Source: Marchantia polymorpha subsp. ruderalis
Taxonomy: Eukaryota > Streptophyta > Marchantiopsida > Marchantiales > Marchantiaceae
DNA length: 64,000 bases
NCBI GenBank assembly: GCA_037833965.1
Contig: AP031357.1
Coordinates: forward strand, 5,600,001 to 5,664,000
Direction: 5' to 3'
How positions within the stretch are numbered: position 1 is the first letter of the stretch; the number at the start of each line of letters is the position of its first letter. Positions 61,842-64,000 of the stretch are shown here, in pieces. The position numbers and the translations under genes are program-made. The notes under the pieces are model-generated. The model worked only from the letters and a program-made list of their open reading frames with translations. It had not been told where the DNA came from and searched no databases.

Positions 61842-64000
61842 ACACTCCGGTTTGCCTGCGACAACTCAGATGTTCCCGTTCTGGTGCCCTCGTCGCCTGC
61901 CCTGGCCCGGCTCAAAATACTCTTCGCCGATGGTCATCGGACGACTTAAATGTGCTCCCTCTGAGAATCTCAGATGACGAGGGAATCTTCTTATAGTACG
62001 AAGGCTAATTTTGGCTGCGCGATTTGAACCGCCTCTGCTGCCATGGCTGAAAATAATCCTCCCATCGGACAGTCTCTGCTTGCTGTCTGCACGACGCCAA
62101 CGGTTTGGATGGGACTGCTCTTGTCGTTTTTGGACCGCGGAGGTGGAACTAACTGACTGTCACGTCCACACTGGCATTGTCGCCTGACGTGGAACACACT
62201 ATCTACAGATGCTTATGTGGCACGCCGTGATTTGCTCATTTTCCGAAAACCAGCGCATTTCGGTTCCGACGAGAGGAGGAGCGATTGGAGGTACGGACTC
62301 ATGTGAAAACGAGTGGGGACTAGCACCGCATTTGCGATGCTTTGATTGCACGCTCGATTCCGTCGACGCGAGAGATTGACGGATCCGATCGAAACTCGTT
62401 ACTGCGTACATTCCCGCATCCCACTGTATCCGGCTAATCCACGCGTGATTTGCCGCGTGGAGAGGATTTCGTGGGAGTTAGAGGATTGGCGCACACATTG
62501 CGATCTAGATCGTTCAAGTCAAAGATCGGACGCTTTGACGACCAAGATCCGTAACCACGGGTTTAAGTGCTACGTGAGTGGGTTGAAACAGTGCACTCGA
62601 CTAACCCTTTCCTCGTGGAAAGTGGAGCACCGCCTTACAACATCCCAGATTGTCGGACGCAAAGGATAACCTGAAAAGGCCTCCGTACTTTCTGTAAATC
62701 GCTGTTATGATGTTCTATGCAGAGCCAACAAGGGGATTCAAGTTTCCTTTTCAGACCTCGGGATTTTCAACTCAACTCCAAGATTTCATAATCACTCATT
62801 TCAATCCATACAGATATCGTCTTCTCCTTCTGTGGTAAAATTGTCAAATTGTGGTCAATAACCCTTTTCCTTGCACTCTTGGTAACTTTTAAATATAGAT
62901 ATAAAATTCTCATTAATTGTACAACAAATAATACCGGAAAGCTCATTCAACGTTTCAGTTATTGTGTTGTCAACACTTTTCTTTTCTTTTTTGAAGGAGT
63001 GGGTCCACCGATATATAAACTAGTGTCCAGTTAAACAAATAGAAAAAAAAAAAATTATGTTATTTTCAGTTAGCGACATTAGCATATTTTTATTTAATTT
63101 TCTCAAAACATCGTGTATCATGATTACTTTGAAGTCATTTGAAACTTACTAACTTCTTTTCGCTATGATATTTATAAAGATTCTGAAAGTGCATTTTATC
63201 TGTTATATATATATATATATATAGGCTGTGGATTTTCACAATCATTGCGTGAACATATAATCCATGGTTGTACAAATCTTATCACATCGCATCTATGAAA
63301 CATGAACTATACGGCATAGCTTCAGAAATTGTCATTCGCTATCATCGTCGTACTTAGCCCGGAATCCAAGAAAAAAAAATCAATAAGGCCTGAAATAATA
63401 AGACGCAGAGAGATGAATGTATGTATGCTGAAGCAAGCTCAATAATCCATATGTTCGTTCGAAACCTTAGTAAAGCTAGTGGATAATTTAACTCAAAGTG
63501 ATTGATACACCCTTTCTCTATCGTTTATTTAGCAAGCTTAAAAGTACTCAAACAAACTAACAACTTATATATTTACAGTTGATACACATACTATTCTGAC
63601 TTTAAAGAAATTAAAATTTTTAAATACCAACCAAATTACATATGGAGAAAAATCCACCATTTAAGAAATCAAAAGTGATAAAAAAATATTTCTATATGCC
63701 ACTCTTTGATACCTTAATAAAGAACACAAACTTATATAAATGATTCTGAATAATATTAGATTAAATAAAAATTCATGAATATATTGCTTTCTACTATCCA
63801 AGAAGGTTGATAGAAATTCTATTCCATATTTTGTTCAGTAAGCTCAAGGGTATTTTTGTGTAAATAACAATGAATTTGTCATATTTATGACATGGAATAT
63901 GTTTTTCATGAATATATTTCTAAAAAACATAATAATTTGTATATTTTATTGAATAAATCTACATTCTGTTTTACTTTCAAATTTGCAAATATTGTTCTTT
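61842..64000. other. GC-rich flank grading into AT-rich DNA; no gene seen
   Basis: 61.8-62.65 kb is GC-rich and carries only short overlapping frames without recognisable domains (for example plus 61733-61996, plus 62346-62669). From about 62.7 kb the DNA is AT-rich, with a TA run at 63204-63223. A divergent transcript from the SGF29 promoter region is possible but unsupported. Confidence 0.4.
63204..63223. repeat. (TA)10 microsatellite
   Basis: Ten TA units seen directly. Confidence 0.9.

Noticed and set aside
62010-62060. GATTTGAACC, resembling the T-arm of a minus-strand tRNA
   Set aside because: No matching acceptor stem, D-arm or anticodon arm could be found on either side.

Overview
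The window is a stretch of nuclear DNA from a land plant. The evidence is one clearly recognisable SAGA-complex subunit that resembles its plant homologues, spliced genes with short GT-AG introns and long CT/CAG-rich leaders, a Copia-type LTR element primed by initiator tRNA-Met, and a decayed PIF/Harbinger transposase. Which plant it is cannot be read from sequence alone. The isochore-like alternation of AT-rich transposon desert and GC-richer gene islands, the long GC-rich leaders and an apparently intronless SGF29 would suit a bryophyte or another seed-free plant; that is inference.

Layout. 1-0.5 kb: the 5' end of a minus-strand SAP-domain gene, cut by the left edge. 0.5-2.1 kb: its upstream region. 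2.1-12.8 kb: very AT-rich DNA holding a complete but non-autonomous Copia-like LTR element at 6976-10095 (matching 5-bp target duplication, PBS, polypurine tract) and a 190-bp foldback element at 10362-10552. 12.8-14.0 kb: a Harbinger transposase pseudogene. 14-39 kb: no gene I can support; GC-richer patches (about 17.4-20.5, 22.1-25.3 and 32.5-39 kb), simple repeats, and at 29.6-32.5 kb a pyrimidine-rich tract whose minus strand carries fragments of a decayed coding sequence. 39.5-42.9 kb: a plus-strand five-exon gene for a protein of about 900 residues with a disordered, basic middle and motif-like ends, which I cannot name. 43-49 kb: GC-richer DNA without a supportable gene. 49-58 kb: AT-rich desert with a near-perfect 45-bp palindrome. 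59.4-60.3 kb: minus-strand SGF29. 60.3-62.7 kb: its CT-rich leader/promoter and two short hairpins. 62.7-64 kb: AT-rich DNA again.

The supported genes are probably unlinked in function. SGF29 reads H3K4 methylation for SAGA; the SAP protein is probably DNA-binding (possibly PARP2-like); the unknown protein looks nuclear. I found no CRISPR array, operon, tRNA or rRNA gene. The best candidates for something undescribed are the unknown five-exon gene and the LTR element with its unusual GC-rich, repeat-bearing cargo.
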